A stretch of 64,000 nucleotides of DNA, from positions 1-64,000 of the forward strand of contig CATLBR010000013.1 in NCBI GenBank assembly GCA_949879795.1, given 5' to 3'. The notes below the pieces were generated by a model, which did not search any database, was not told where the DNA came from, and was given only the letters and a program-made list of their open reading frames with translations. Shown in pieces: positions 44,439 through 54,273 of the stretch (its first letter is position 1; every line of letters begins with the position of its first letter). A program made the position numbers and the translations under genes. Source of the DNA: an uncultured Hungatella sp. (GTDB lineage Bacteria; Bacillota; Clostridia; Lachnospirales; Lachnospiraceae).

Positions 44439-45809
44439 ATGATCAGAAAAGTAGAAGCTATGTTTGACTGGATGTTTGATCACTTTACTGTCACTACCTT
44501 GTGTATCGTCCTTTTTATTCTGACTTTAACCGGTGTGGGGGATGTATATACAGTCAGTATGATTGTCATTCTTTTGTGTGCGGTGGGGCTGATGCAGAAA
44601 GAGATTTTGGTGGATCCCTGGATCATAGTTCCGCTTATTGTCTGCAATGTCGCAGGAATGGCGTCTTCCTATGTGGTAAGCGGAACTATAGACGAAGGTT
44701 ACAGTTTCCTCCAGATGATATTTCCTGTTGTCTATCTTTTGATAGTCTGCTTGGACGATGAGGATCTTCTGCGGATGAAATATTTCTGTGTCTTCTGGGC
44801 AGGGTTTGTGGCGGCAAGCGGCATCGTCTGGTCTGTCCGGGGCGCTGTCATCCGGGGAGGGGGAAGGCGTTTGACGGGGGTGCTGGGCGGTCCCAACGCC
44901 TTGGGAATCTTCCTTGTCCTCAGCTGGTTTGCTCTGCTTGATCTGGAAAAGGATCAGGTGAGAATGCCCTCCTGCCTGCGCAAATATTTTTCCTGTATAG
45001 AACCGCTTCTGTTGATTGCTCTTGCCATGACTCTGTCCATGGGAAGTTTTGTGTCCATGGCGGCGGGGATATTGTGGTATTTGGCGGAGAAAAAGAGAAA
45101 GTACTCCTGGAAACATACATATTTATGTGCCTGCGAGATACTGGCAAAGGCCAGCCTGTGTTTCGGAACAGGACTGCTCATATACCTTGCGGCTTCCTGG
45201 ACCGGAGTGCCCGCCAGCAGCGTGATAGTTCTTCTGTACGCGGCGGCGGTTGTGGTCTGTTGGCCTGAATTTCTGCGTTTTTTGAAGGCGTGTCCCGGAA
45301 TATCCGCGGTGATGGCGGCATCCGGGGCTTTGGCAGCTGCCGCTTGTATTGTCATACGTCCAAGCGCCGTAGAGACATTCACGGAGCGTTTGGAAATGAT
45401 GAAAAACGGACTCAGCTATCTGGGGCGCAATCCTCTTTTAGGGGTAGGACCGTACCAGTGGAGGCTTTTGAACCTGCTGGACAGCGATAAATATTTCAAC
45501 ACCTGGCATATCCACAACTCTCTGCTGCATATAGGGGTGGAGTCAGGCTGGATCGCCATGGCGATGCTGGTCATCATCGTAGTACGGGTTTTTAAGAAAA
45601 AAGACAGAACCTCCAAAGCGGGTTTTCTGGCTTTCTGCTGTCACAATATGATCGACACCAGTTTTTTCTTTCTGGGAATCACGATTTTGGCCATGATGAC
45701 AACAGCAGATCCGGCAGGCAGGAAGAAAAGGGTAAGGGGCTCTGTCTTGAAAACTTTTTTTGTGCTGACGGCTGCTGTGTTTGCCTGGAATCTGTACAGC
45801 CAAGGATGA
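44439..45809 (+). CDS. Wzy/WaaL/PglL-like polytopic membrane ligase, cassette 2
   Basis: 456 residues, RBS GGGAGGAAAAG. Close paralogue of the cassette 1 enzyme along its whole length, with the same blocks: RGGGRRLTGVLGGPNALGIF, MTLSMGSFVSMAAGILWYL, IRPSAVETFTERLEMMKNGL, GRNPLLGVGPYQW, and WHIHNSLLHIGVESGW (His and Glu kept). About 11 membrane helices. Expected to act at the outer face of the membrane on an undecaprenyl-linked glycan. Directly followed by the intact amidase (16 nt) and the surface protein, so probably one transcript beyond the leader terminator. Confidence 0.82.
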   Translation: MIRKVEAMFDWMFDHFTVTTLCIVLFILTLTGVGDVYTVSMIVILLCAVGLMQKEILVDPWIIVPLIVCNVAGMASSYVVSGTIDEGYSFLQMIFPVVYLLIVCLDDEDLLRMKYFCVFWAGFVAASGIVWSVRGAVIRGGGRRLTGVLGGPNALGIFLVLSWFALLDLEKDQVRMPSCLRKYFSCIEPLLLIALAMTLSMGSFVSMAAGILWYLAEKKRKYSWKHTYLCACEILAKASLCFGTGLLIYLAASWTGVPASSVIVLLYAAAVVVCWPEFLRFLKACPGISAVMAASGALAAAACIVIRPSAVETFTERLEMMKNGLSYLGRNPLLGVGPYQWRLLNLLDSDKYFNTWHIHNSLLHIGVESGWIAMAMLVIIVVRVFKKKDRTSKAGFLAFCCHNMIDTSFFFLGITILAMMTTADPAGRKKRVRGSVLKTFFVLTAAVFAWNLYSQG

Positions 45810-45824
45810 TAGGAGGAAAAGAAA

Positions 45825-46502
45825 ATGGGGAGTCGGCAAAAAAAGGAATACCGCCGTATATGGCTTCTTCTGGCAGGATTCGTCTTTTGTACCGGGATGG
45901 TCCTGGCTCTTTGTATCCGGTTTTATGTGCGAATGCCGGAGGGGGTGGGCAGAGTTTTGACAGAGTCGGAGAAGATGGAGATTATCAGCAGGAACAGCCC
46001 TATGACAGAGTATGTACATCTGTCTCCTAACGGGGATTTCCCGAGAAAAGATACTATCAAAAAACTGACAATACACCATATGGCGGGAAATCTGACGCTG
46101 GAGGATTTGGGTGAGTCTTTTTCTCAGAGAGACAGGAGAGCATCTGCCAATTACGCTATCGACAGCAAAGGCAGGGTAGCCCTGTATGTGGAGGAGAGCA
46201 ACCGGGCCTGGACTTCCAGCAGCAGGGAGAATGATTCACAGGCGGTGACCATCGAGGTGGCCAACGATGAGGTCGGAGGCGGCTGGCATGTCAGCGATGA
46301 GGCCTATGAGACGCTGATTGATCTGTGTGTGGACATCTGTGAGAGAAACGGAATAGAAAAGCTGTGGTTTACCGGGGATGCCCAGGGAAACCTCACCTTG
46401 CATAAGATGTTTAATGACAAGACTGAATGTCCGGGACCATATCTGGAGGGGCGCATGGAGGATATTGTGAGGGAGGTGAATAAACGTTTGGAAAGACAGT
46501 GA
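45825..46502 (+). CDS. Membrane-anchored N-acetylmuramoyl-L-alanine amidase (Amidase_2/PGRP), cassette 2
   Basis: 225 residues, RBS AGGAGGAAAAG. Single N-terminal membrane helix (about 12-34) with the catalytic domain outside. Amidase_2 features as in T7 lysozyme/PGRPs: zinc ligands His84 or 85 (TIHHMAG), His193 (LTLHKMF) and Cys202 (TECPGPY), plus Tyr110 (ANYAIDSKG) in the active site and AWTSSSRENDSQAVTIEVAN. It should cleave the MurNAc-L-Ala bond, perhaps at the site where a glycan or protein is attached. Expressed between ligase and surface protein. Confidence 0.9.
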   Translation: MGSRQKKEYRRIWLLLAGFVFCTGMVLALCIRFYVRMPEGVGRVLTESEKMEIISRNSPMTEYVHLSPNGDFPRKDTIKKLTIHHMAGNLTLEDLGESFSQRDRRASANYAIDSKGRVALYVEESNRAWTSSSRENDSQAVTIEVANDEVGGGWHVSDEAYETLIDLCVDICERNGIEKLWFTGDAQGNLTLHKMFNDKTECPGPYLEGRMEDIVREVNKRLERQ

Positions 46503-46561
46503 GAAAGTTTATGCGAGGAAGCATTTAACATAGAAAATACGTAAAAGGGGGAAGCAGAAGA

Positions 46562-49500
46562 ATGAATACCAGGAAAAAAGGCAGGCGGCTATTTTGTACA
46601 CTCATATTGTTTTTCATGACCTTGTTAGCCGCCAGGACAGCAGCTCTCGCAGCCAATCAGCAAAGCCGTGGTTCCTATGATCTGATCATCAAGAAAGAAC
46701 TGGCGGAGGGAAGTCCGGAAGAAGCAAAAAATCAAATTTATGAATTTGAAATTCAGGGAAAAACCGGTGTTAAAAAAGATGACGGCAAGATTGACTGGGA
46801 ACCTATTGACACCATATATGTGCAGATCAAAGGCGGAGAAAGCGAGAAGGTTACCTTTGATGGCCCTACCAGGGTTACAATAACGGAGGTGACTGACAAT
46901 ATTCAGTTTACTGACAAAGAAAAAAACAAGTGGATTATGAGCTCTATAGAAAAACGGGAAGTTAAGGTCAGTGAGCATGGAAAAGATTTTACAATTTATA
47001 TCACCGCCACAGGCAAGGGCGAAGATGAGGATGGCGAGATAAAGATTAAAAGACCCGATGACGCAGCGGCCACAACATATTTTAAGGTTACGGGCAGGGA
47101 GTTTTTGGACGGAGTTCCGGATATAAATCAGAGCGGCGGCCAGGGAAAGGTTATTTATGAGTACGGCCCCACAGAGATTCAGCCTGGGGGGGAGAAAGTA
47201 CTGACAGGCTTGCCGCAGGGGCTTTATACGATTGAAGAACTGAAGGCGCCAGATGGATTTTCAGTCAGGATAGATCCTTCATCCGGGGAAGGGGAGTCTA
47301 AATTCATCTCATCCGAACATTTTGACTGTGTAATAGCGGAGGATGAAGAGGGGATTACGATCGGGAAACTAGAGGGAGATGACGGCGGTCGGGAGTATAC
47401 TTTTCTTATCAAAAATAATAGTGATGACACGGAACAACCGGTAAAAGTAAAGGCTGGAGAGAGTGTATCTATAAAATTGAAACCCGACAGTTATTCAGTA
47501 AGTTCAACGGATGACCAGTATGCAGGATTTGAGCTTACCTATAAAGACAGCAGCACTCTGCTCATAGACCACAATTCGCCTACAGTGACGTTTGTCAACA
47601 CTTTCGCAGAAGGGGAGGGTTCCTACCGGATCATACATGAGTACTATAAGAAAGTGGGAGATCATTATGAGTATGAAGGTTCCAGCGCTGTAAAAACAAT
47701 CAATGGACTGTGGTTAAATGCGGAATATACTGTGTTCAAGAATAACGATGCGGCGCGCAAGTTCGATTTTGGGAAATACAGATACATAACCTTGAAATCA
47801 CCATGGGCATATGCATACGGACATGTTGAACCTATCGCTGCCGATTTGGCTGTTGCGGAGCAGTCTTCTGAGAGAAAGGCAAGTTCAAGCAACGCGGTAA
47901 ACTTTGAAGTTGAAGGGAGTTCCAACAATGCGCTGCGTGAAGAGAAGATAATTGCCGACGATGTGAAGACAGTGTTTGACAAGGAAAAAACTTTCGATGA
48001 AACCGCGTCAGCGACCAGCGGCCAGCAGATCTTTGACGAAAACGGTATTATTGGGCAGGGAATTGGAAAAGGGTCGAAGAATGACGTATATCAGTATCAA
48101 CCAGATACTACTATGGAACATGTTACGACCACATCAGACGGGAGCGAAATCATTATTCTGCGTTATGTACGAGTCCCTGGCGCTTACAAGGTTGTCCATG
48201 AATACTATCGGGAGGAGGCAGACGGCACTCTCACTCTGGAAGGAACCAGTGATATAGGGGAAATGAAAGTTGGTTCTGTGACAGCAGATTTGTACAGGGC
48301 AAGTCCTGCTATGTGGGAGAAAAATTTCGATGGGAGGACCTATAACCACAAAGAAGACGTATATGGAAAAGTCATAATGGAGGAGTCAGATAAGGAAGGC
48401 CTTGGGGAGACGAACACCGTTGACGGACAGACTTATGGAATGGATTCGAAGATGACGGAGGAGATTGGCGGGGTCCTTGCCACGGAAAAGGGAAATCAGA
48501 CCATCATCTTGAGATATGTGAGGGTTCCCGGTTCTTATAATGTGGTCCATGAGTACTATCTGGAAAAGTCAGACGGTACTCTTGAATTGGAAGGAATCAG
48601 TGATTTAAGCTCTAATACCGTAGACACTATCACAAATACACAATATAAGGCTGAAGAGTCTATGAGGAGACCTGATTTTGACGGCAGGACTTACAATTAC
48701 AAAGCAGGTGTTTACGGAAAAATCGTATCGAATGAGTCGGAAGCAGGAAACCTGAAAGATATAAAAACCACCCATGGGCAGACCTACGGAAAAGATCCGA
48801 ATATGTCAGACGGAGTCCTGGCCACGAAGAAGGGAGACCAGGTCATTATCCTGAGATATGTGAGAACCGAGTCAGACACCAGTTCCGTCAGCGGCGCATA
48901 CAACATTGTTCATGAGTACTACCTGGAAAAGTCTGATGGAACTCTGCAGCTGGAAGGAATCAGTGACATAACCAGCAAGACCGTGGATTCCGTGACAGAT
49001 GCATCGTATAAAGCCAATGAGTCCATGTGGAAACCAGCGTATAACAGTCGGACGTACAGCCACAGAGAGGATGCCTACGGAAGAATCGTACCGGATAAGT
49101 CGGAAGGAGAAAACCTGGAAGATATAAAAACCACTGCGGCGGGTGAGACTTACGGGAAAGATCCGAATATGTCAGACGGAGTTCAGGCCACCGAGAAGGG
49201 AGACCAGATCATCATCCTGAGATATGTGAGGACTGAACCGGTCACGGATTCCGCCAGGGGCGCTTACAGTATTGTCCATGAATACTACCTGGAGAAGCAG
49301 GATGGAACTCTGCAGCTGGAAGGAATCAGTGACATAACCTGCAAGACGGTGGATCCCGTGACAGATGCATTGTATAAAGCCGATGAGTCCATGTGGAAAT
49401 TGGTGTATAACAGTCAGACATACAGCCACAGAGAAGATGTCTACGGAAAAATCATACCGGATAAGTCTGAAGGACAAAATCTGGAAGATATAAAAATCAC

Positions 49501-50653
49501 CGCGGCAGGTGAGACTTACGGGAAAGATCCGAATATGACAGGCGGAGTTCAGGCCACCGAGAAGGGGGATCAGATCATCATCCTGAGATATGTGAGGACT
49601 GAACCGGTCACGGATTCCGCCAGGGGCGCTTACAGTATTGTTCATGAGTACTACCTGGAGAAGTCGGACGGAACTCTGCAGCTGGAAGGAATCAGTGAGA
49701 TAACCAGCAAGGCCGTGGATCCCGTGACAGATGCACTGTATAAAGCCAATGAGTCCATGTGGAAACCGGCGTATAACAGTCAGACATACAGCCACAGAGA
49801 AGATGTCTACGGGAAAATCATACCGGATAAGTCTGAAGGACAAAACCTGGAAGATATAAAAAGTACTGCGGCGGGTGAGACTTACGGGAAAGATCCGAAT
49901 ATGTCAGGCGGAGTTCAGGCCACCGAGAAGGGGGATCAGATCATTATCCTGAGGTATGTGAGGACTATTCCCAGCAGACCGTCCAGGCCAGGCGGCGGTA
50001 CCCCTGATACCCCCAATACTCCCGCCTCCGGCTCCTACAAAGTAGTTCATGAGTATTATTTAAGAGACGATACGGGAGATCATTTTGAAGGGAGAAGCGG
50101 TATAGCCACGATAAAGAAAAATCTGGGCGATACCACTTACACGGCAGACGGGGTGAATAAGATCACTGTATGTGAGGCCAATGGAATGAGCTATGTGTAC
50201 GGCACATCTGCCTACGGCCATGTGACCGGGGATACCTCCGGCGACGGACCTACCGTTCAGGTTCCGGGGGACAGTCTGTACAGTATGGACCCGGAGATGA
50301 CATGGGTGAAAGCTACAGAGAACGGAGATCAGATTATTATTCTGAAGTATTACCGCACGCTCAGCCCGGAACAGCCCCAGCGGCCGGAACTCCCGGAGCT
50401 TCCTGATCCCAACTCCCCCGACAGCCCTGATACTGTCACCATCACAGAAGGGGATGTACCTACTACATATGTGAAGGTGTGGAATCCCGAGACAGAGGAG
50501 TTTATGTACATTCCCGAGGACGAGGTACCTCTCTGGGGTCTTCCAAAGACAGGAGACAGAGGCCGTCTGTTCCGGTGGGCTCTGTTGTCAGCAAGTTCCC
50601 TGGGAATCTTTCTGGCGGTGTGGTTCCTGGGATTTCGGAAGAGAGAGGACTGA
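46562..50653 (+). CDS. Large LPXTG surface protein with 122-residue repeats, cassette 2
   Basis: 1363 residues, RBS AAGGGGGAAG. Signal peptide to about 31 (LLAARTAALAA). Region 35-340 resembles the N-terminus of the cassette 3 protein (SYDLIIKKELAEGSPEEAKN; later LTGLPQGLYTIEELKAPDGF, an SpaA/Cna-B motif). From residue about 352 come seven repeats beginning with YxxVHEYY and ending IILRYVR; three consecutive units at 778, 900 and 1022 have an exact 122-residue period. The linker ASSSNAVNFEVEGSSNNAL lies at about 440-460. LPKTGD signal, membrane helix and RKRED tail. Likely a wall-anchored, stalk-like adhesin. Confidence 0.9.
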   Translation: MNTRKKGRRLFCTLILFFMTLLAARTAALAANQQSRGSYDLIIKKELAEGSPEEAKNQIYEFEIQGKTGVKKDDGKIDWEPIDTIYVQIKGGESEKVTFDGPTRVTITEVTDNIQFTDKEKNKWIMSSIEKREVKVSEHGKDFTIYITATGKGEDEDGEIKIKRPDDAAATTYFKVTGREFLDGVPDINQSGGQGKVIYEYGPTEIQPGGEKVLTGLPQGLYTIEELKAPDGFSVRIDPSSGEGESKFISSEHFDCVIAEDEEGITIGKLEGDDGGREYTFLIKNNSDDTEQPVKVKAGESVSIKLKPDSYSVSSTDDQYAGFELTYKDSSTLLIDHNSPTVTFVNTFAEGEGSYRIIHEYYKKVGDHYEYEGSSAVKTINGLWLNAEYTVFKNNDAARKFDFGKYRYITLKSPWAYAYGHVEPIAADLAVAEQSSERKASSSNAVNFEVEGSSNNALREEKIIADDVKTVFDKEKTFDETASATSGQQIFDENGIIGQGIGKGSKNDVYQYQPDTTMEHVTTTSDGSEIIILRYVRVPGAYKVVHEYYREEADGTLTLEGTSDIGEMKVGSVTADLYRASPAMWEKNFDGRTYNHKEDVYGKVIMEESDKEGLGETNTVDGQTYGMDSKMTEEIGGVLATEKGNQTIILRYVRVPGSYNVVHEYYLEKSDGTLELEGISDLSSNTVDTITNTQYKAEESMRRPDFDGRTYNYKAGVYGKIVSNESEAGNLKDIKTTHGQTYGKDPNMSDGVLATKKGDQVIILRYVRTESDTSSVSGAYNIVHEYYLEKSDGTLQLEGISDITSKTVDSVTDASYKANESMWKPAYNSRTYSHREDAYGRIVPDKSEGENLEDIKTTAAGETYGKDPNMSDGVQATEKGDQIIILRYVRTEPVTDSARGAYSIVHEYYLEKQDGTLQLEGISDITCKTVDPVTDALYKADESMWKLVYNSQTYSHREDVYGKIIPDKSEGQNLEDIKITAAGETYGKDPNMTGGVQATEKGDQIIILRYVRTEPVTDSARGAYSIVHEYYLEKSDGTLQLEGISEITSKAVDPVTDALYKANESMWKPAYNSQTYSHREDVYGKIIPDKSEGQNLEDIKSTAAGETYGKDPNMSGGVQATEKGDQIIILRYVRTIPSRPSRPGGGTPDTPNTPASGSYKVVHEYYLRDDTGDHFEGRSGIATIKKNLGDTTYTADGVNKITVCEANGMSYVYGTSAYGHVTGDTSGDGPTVQVPGDSLYSMDPEMTWVKATENGDQIIILKYYRTLSPEQPQRPELPELPDPNSPDSPDTVTITEGDVPTTYVKVWNPETEEFMYIPEDEVPLWGLPKTGDRGRLFRWALLSASSLGIFLAVWFLGFRKRED
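48893..49990 (+). repeat. Tandem 366-bp repeat within the cassette 2 surface gene
   Basis: Three units starting at 48893, 49259 and 49625 are highly similar at DNA level (for example the blocks encoding VHEYYLEK, YGKDPNM and TEKGDQIIILRYVRTEP). Older, diverged units lie upstream at about 48178 and 48529. Near identity implies recent duplication or gene conversion and a potential for length variation. Confidence 0.9.
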
Positions 50654-50687
50654 TGAGAACGGCTGATATGGCACAGTCTCAATGAAG

Positions 50688-50740
50688 AATCCCTGTCAGA
50701 CCAAGGCATACTTAAGCCCTGGTACTGGCAGGGATTTTTT
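50688..50740 (+). terminator. Terminator after cassette 2
   Basis: AATCCCTG-TCAGACCA pairs with CTGGTACTG-GCAGGGATT, followed by TTTTTT. Confidence 0.85.
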
Positions 50741-50796
50741 GCTCTCTCATAATTCGTGCTTCTGTTTAAATGACGCAGATGAGGAAAAAGTGCTTC

Positions 50797-50825
50797 TTGT
50801 ATTTCCCGAAAACCTATGCTATAAT
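50797..50825 (+). promoter_or_regulatory. Promoter of tig-clpP-clpX
   Basis: TTGTAT (50797-50802), 17-nt spacer, TATAAT (50820-50825), 67 nt before the tig start. No CIRCE or CtsR-like operator is evident. Confidence 0.7.
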
Positions 50826-50892
50826 GCTAAATTGAAGTGTAGCGCCCAGGTGAGCAGGCGATTCACATATAGATTAAGGAGGAACCACAAAC

Positions 50893-52179
50893 ATGAGTTT
50901 ACAGGTAGAGAATTTAGAGAAGAATATGGCAAAGCTGACGGTAGAGGTACCGGCTGAGCAGTTCCAGGATGCGATCAAGACTGCATATAATAAGAACAAA
51001 GGCCGTTTCTCCATCCCAGGTTTCCGCAAGGGCAAAGCGCCCCTTGCCATGATAGAGAAGATGTATGGCGTGGAGGTGTTCTACGAGGAGGCTGCCAACA
51101 TCGTACTGGACGACACTTATCCGGACGCGGCGGATGAGAGCAAGCTGGAGATCGTGTCCAGACCGGAGATCGATCTGGTTCAAATAGAGAAAGGGAAGCC
51201 CTTTATATACACTGCTACCGTGGCTGTGAAGCCGGAGGTGACTCTCGGTGAGTATAAAGGCATCGAGGTGGAGAGAACCGTTGTGGAAGTGACCGATGAG
51301 GACGTGGAGAAGGAGCTGAAGAAAGTTCAGGATCAGAACTCTAGGCTTCTGTCCGTGGAGGATCGGGCGGTTCAGGACGGCGACCACACGGTCATCGGCT
51401 TCGAAGGATTTGTGGACGGCGTTCCCTTTGAGGGAGGAAAGGCAGAGGACTATTCTCTGGTGATCGGCTCCCACTCCTTCATCGATACGTTTGAGGAGCA
51501 GCTTATCGGAAAGAATATCGGAGAAGAGTGCGAAGTCAACGTCACCTTCCCGGAGGAGTATCATTCCAAAGAAGTGGCAGGAAAGCCTGCCATGTTCAAG
51601 GTGACCGTAAAGGAGATCAAGGTAAAGGAACTGCCGGAGCTGAACGATGAATTTGCTGAAGAAGTTTCGGAATTTGATACATTGGATGAATACAAGGCAG
51701 ATGTTCGGGCGAAACTCTTAGAGTCCAGAGAGAGGCAGGCGGCCACGGAGAATGAGAACCGGGTGGTGGAGAAGGTAGTGGAAGGTGCATCCATGGATAT
51801 TCCCGAGCCCATGCTGGATTACCAGGTGCAGAACATGATCAACGACTATGCCCGCAGGATGCAGAGCCAGGGCATGTCCTTGAGCGACTACATGAAGTAC
51901 ACAGGGATGACCGCAGATCAGCTGAAGAATCAGGCGAGACCTCAGGCCGAGAAGACTATCCGTACCAGGCTGGTGCTTGAGGCCGTGGTGAAGGCGGAGA
52001 ATATTCAGGTTTCCCAGGAGAGGTTGGATGAGGAGCTTCAGAACATGGCCAATTCCTACAAGATGGAGATCGATCAGGTGAAATCTTATCTGGGCGAGCA
52101 TGGCCTGGAGCAGATGGAAGAAGATCTGGCGGTTCAGGAGGCAGTAGATTTCCTTGTAGCCGAGGCAAAATTGGTTTAA
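50893..52179 (+). CDS. tig: Trigger factor
   Basis: 428 residues, RBS AAGGAGG. N-terminal ribosome-binding domain with the signature region GRFSIPGFRKGKAP; FKBP-type PPIase domain (DGDHTVIGFEGFVDGVPFEG, SFIDTFEEQLIGKNIGEE); C-terminal helical chaperone arms ending QEAVDFLVAEAKLV. Binds at the exit tunnel next to L23 and folds nascent proteins. Order tig-clpP-clpX-lon-yihA is conserved in Firmicutes. Confidence 0.97.
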   Translation: MSLQVENLEKNMAKLTVEVPAEQFQDAIKTAYNKNKGRFSIPGFRKGKAPLAMIEKMYGVEVFYEEAANIVLDDTYPDAADESKLEIVSRPEIDLVQIEKGKPFIYTATVAVKPEVTLGEYKGIEVERTVVEVTDEDVEKELKKVQDQNSRLLSVEDRAVQDGDHTVIGFEGFVDGVPFEGGKAEDYSLVIGSHSFIDTFEEQLIGKNIGEECEVNVTFPEEYHSKEVAGKPAMFKVTVKEIKVKELPELNDEFAEEVSEFDTLDEYKADVRAKLLESRERQAATENENRVVEKVVEGASMDIPEPMLDYQVQNMINDYARRMQSQGMSLSDYMKYTGMTADQLKNQARPQAEKTIRTRLVLEAVVKAENIQVSQERLDEELQNMANSYKMEIDQVKSYLGEHGLEQMEEDLAVQEAVDFLVAEAKLV

Positions 52180-52209
52180 AAGTAACTCTGAAAGACTGGA
52201 GGAGTGAGA

Positions 52210-52791
52210 ATGAGTTTAGTACCATATGTCATTGAACAGACCAGCAGGGGGGAGCGTTCTTACGATATTTATTCCCGTCTGTTAAAAGACAGGATTATCT
52301 TTTTGGGCGAGGAAGTCAATGATGTGACTGCCAGCCTGGTGGTGGCTCAGCTGCTTTTTCTGGAGTCCGAGGATCCGGGAAAAGATATCAACCTGTACAT
52401 TAACAGCCCGGGCGGTTCCGTGACCGCGGGCATGGCTATCTATGACACCATGAATTTTATCAAATGCGATGTGTCTACTGTCTGCATAGGCATGGCGGCC
52501 AGCATGGGTGCGTTCCTGCTCTCCGGCGGGGCGAAAGGGAAAAGGTTTGCCCTTCCCAACGCGGAGGTCATGATTCATCAGCCTTCCGGCGGAGCCAGAG
52601 GCCAGGCCACGGAGATCAAGATCGCAGCGGAGAACATTTTAAAGACCAGGAAAAAGCTCAACGAGATTTTGGCGGCCAACACAGGGCAGCCTATCGAGGT
52701 CATTGAGAGAGATACCGAGAGAGACAACTATATGTCCGCAGAGGAGGCCAGAGCTTACGGTCTCATCGACGCGGTTATCACAAAACACTGA
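52210..52791 (+). CDS. clpP: ATP-dependent Clp protease proteolytic subunit
   Basis: 193 residues. ATG at 52210 preferred, with TGGAGGAG just upstream; GTG at 52204 lies too close to that site. Catalytic triad: Ser in GMAASMGAF, His in [12 protein letters not shown], Asp in the [15 protein letters not shown] segment. Forms the tetradecameric peptidase chamber used by ClpX. Confidence 0.97.
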   Translation: MSLVPYVIEQTSRGERSYDIYSRLLKDRIIFLGEEVNDVTASLVVAQLLFLESEDPGKDINLYINSPGGSVTAGMAIYDTMNFIKCDVSTVCIGMAASMGAFLLSGGAKGKRFALPNAEVMIHQPSGGARGQATEIKIAAENILKTRKKLNEILAANTGQPIEVIERDTERDNYMSAEEARAYGLIDAVITKH

Positions 52792-52869
52792 TCGACAGAC
52801 CATTCGGGCCTGCGCGCTCCCGTAAACTGCGCGCGATAAAGTATGGATAAGAAGAAACGAGGTGGTAAG

Positions 52870-54171
52870 ATGCCGGGCAGAATGGATGACAAGATCCGCT
52901 GTTCTTTTTGCGGCAAGACTCAGGATCAGGTGCGCAAGCTGATCGCGGGCAACAACAATGTCTATATCTGCGACGAGTGTATCGACTTATGTGCCGAGAT
53001 TCTGGAGGAAGAGATGGACGGTGACGAGCCGGTCAGTGAGGAGTTCGGCGAGATCAACCTGTTGAAACCAAAGGAGATCAAGACATTTCTGGATGAATAT
53101 GTCATCGGGCAGGACCAGGCGAAGAAGGTGCTGTCTGTGGCCGTGTACAATCACTACAAGAGAATTACTACAAGAAAGAATATGGACATAGACGTACAGA
53201 AGAGCAATATTCTGATGCTGGGTCCCACCGGTTCCGGCAAGACCTACCTGGCTCAGACCATGGCCAAGATTCTGAATGTGCCCTTCGCCATCGCCGACGC
53301 CACGGCTCTCACGGAGGCAGGGTATGTGGGCGAGGATGTGGAGAACATTCTCCTGAAGCTGATTCAGGCGGCGGATTATGATATCCACAAGGCAGAGTAC
53401 GGCATTATTTATATTGACGAGATCGACAAGATCACCAAGAAGTCGGAGAATGTGTCCATCACCAGAGATGTGTCCGGCGAGGGGGTACAGCAGGCACTCC
53501 TGAAGATTCTGGAGGGTACGGTGGCCAGTGTTCCTCCCCAGGGCGGAAGAAAACATCCTCACCAGGAACTTCTGCAGATCGACACGACCAATATTCTGTT
53601 TATCTGCGGTGGGGCATTTGACGGTCTGGAGAAGATTATCGAGAATCGTACCAGCAAGGGAGCCATCGGTTTCAATGCGGAAGTCGTGGACAAGAGAAGC
53701 ACGGATATCGACAAGCTGTTGAAGAAGGTGGAGCCTCAGGATCTCATAAAGTTCGGGTTAATTCCGGAGTTTATCGGACGTGTGCCTGTGACGGTTTCCC
53801 TTGAGCTTTTGACGGAGGACGCGCTGCTGCGGATCCTCTCTGAGCCCAAGAACGCTCTGGTAAAACAGTATCAGAAGTTGTTTGAGATGGATGACGTAAA
53901 GCTGGAATTCAAGGAGGAAGCTCTCAGAGCCATCGCCAGGATGGCTATGGAGAGAAAGACCGGGGCCAGAGGTCTGCGTTCTATCATGGAGTCTGCCATG
54001 ATGGAACTGATGTACGAAGTGCCGTCAGACAACACCATCGGTATCTGCACCATCACCGAGGATGTTGTGGCAAAGACAGGCCAGCCGGAGATTGTCTACC
54101 GGGATACGGCAGTGCCCAGAAAGACCCTGGGCCAGCGACTCAAGAAGGACAGAGCAGGTGAGATCGCATAA
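52870..54171 (+). CDS. clpX: ATP-dependent Clp protease ATP-binding subunit ClpX
   Basis: 433 residues. ATG at 52870 chosen for the GAGGTGG site; the ATG at 52843 would add 9 residues without a clear site. Zinc-binding domain ([22 protein letters not shown]), AAA+ core with Walker [16 protein letters not shown], Walker [11 protein letters not shown], and the ClpP-contacting IGF-type loop ([11 protein letters not shown]). Unfolds tagged proteins and feeds them to ClpP. Confidence 0.97.
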   Translation: MPGRMDDKIRCSFCGKTQDQVRKLIAGNNNVYICDECIDLCAEILEEEMDGDEPVSEEFGEINLLKPKEIKTFLDEYVIGQDQAKKVLSVAVYNHYKRITTRKNMDIDVQKSNILMLGPTGSGKTYLAQTMAKILNVPFAIADATALTEAGYVGEDVENILLKLIQAADYDIHKAEYGIIYIDEIDKITKKSENVSITRDVSGEGVQQALLKILEGTVASVPPQGGRKHPHQELLQIDTTNILFICGGAFDGLEKIIENRTSKGAIGFNAEVVDKRSTDIDKLLKKVEPQDLIKFGLIPEFIGRVPVTVSLELLTEDALLRILSEPKNALVKQYQKLFEMDDVKLEFKEEALRAIARMAMERKTGARGLRSIMESAMMELMYEVPSDNTIGICTITEDVVAKTGQPEIVYRDTAVPRKTLGQRLKKDRAGEIA

Positions 54172-54193
54172 CCGAAAGAGAATTTGAGAAAAC

Positions 54194-54222
54194 GGGAGCT
54201 TTTTGAGGGCTCCCTTTTTTTT
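54194..54222 (+). terminator. Terminator between clpX and lon
   Basis: GGGAGC and GCTCCC close on a short T-rich loop, then T8. It would separate tig-clpPX from lon-yihA transcription, or act as a partial terminator. Confidence 0.8.
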
Positions 54223-54273
54223 AAAAAAGGCTGCGCGGTCAGACTGGTACGATACAGAAAAGAGGAAATAGAG

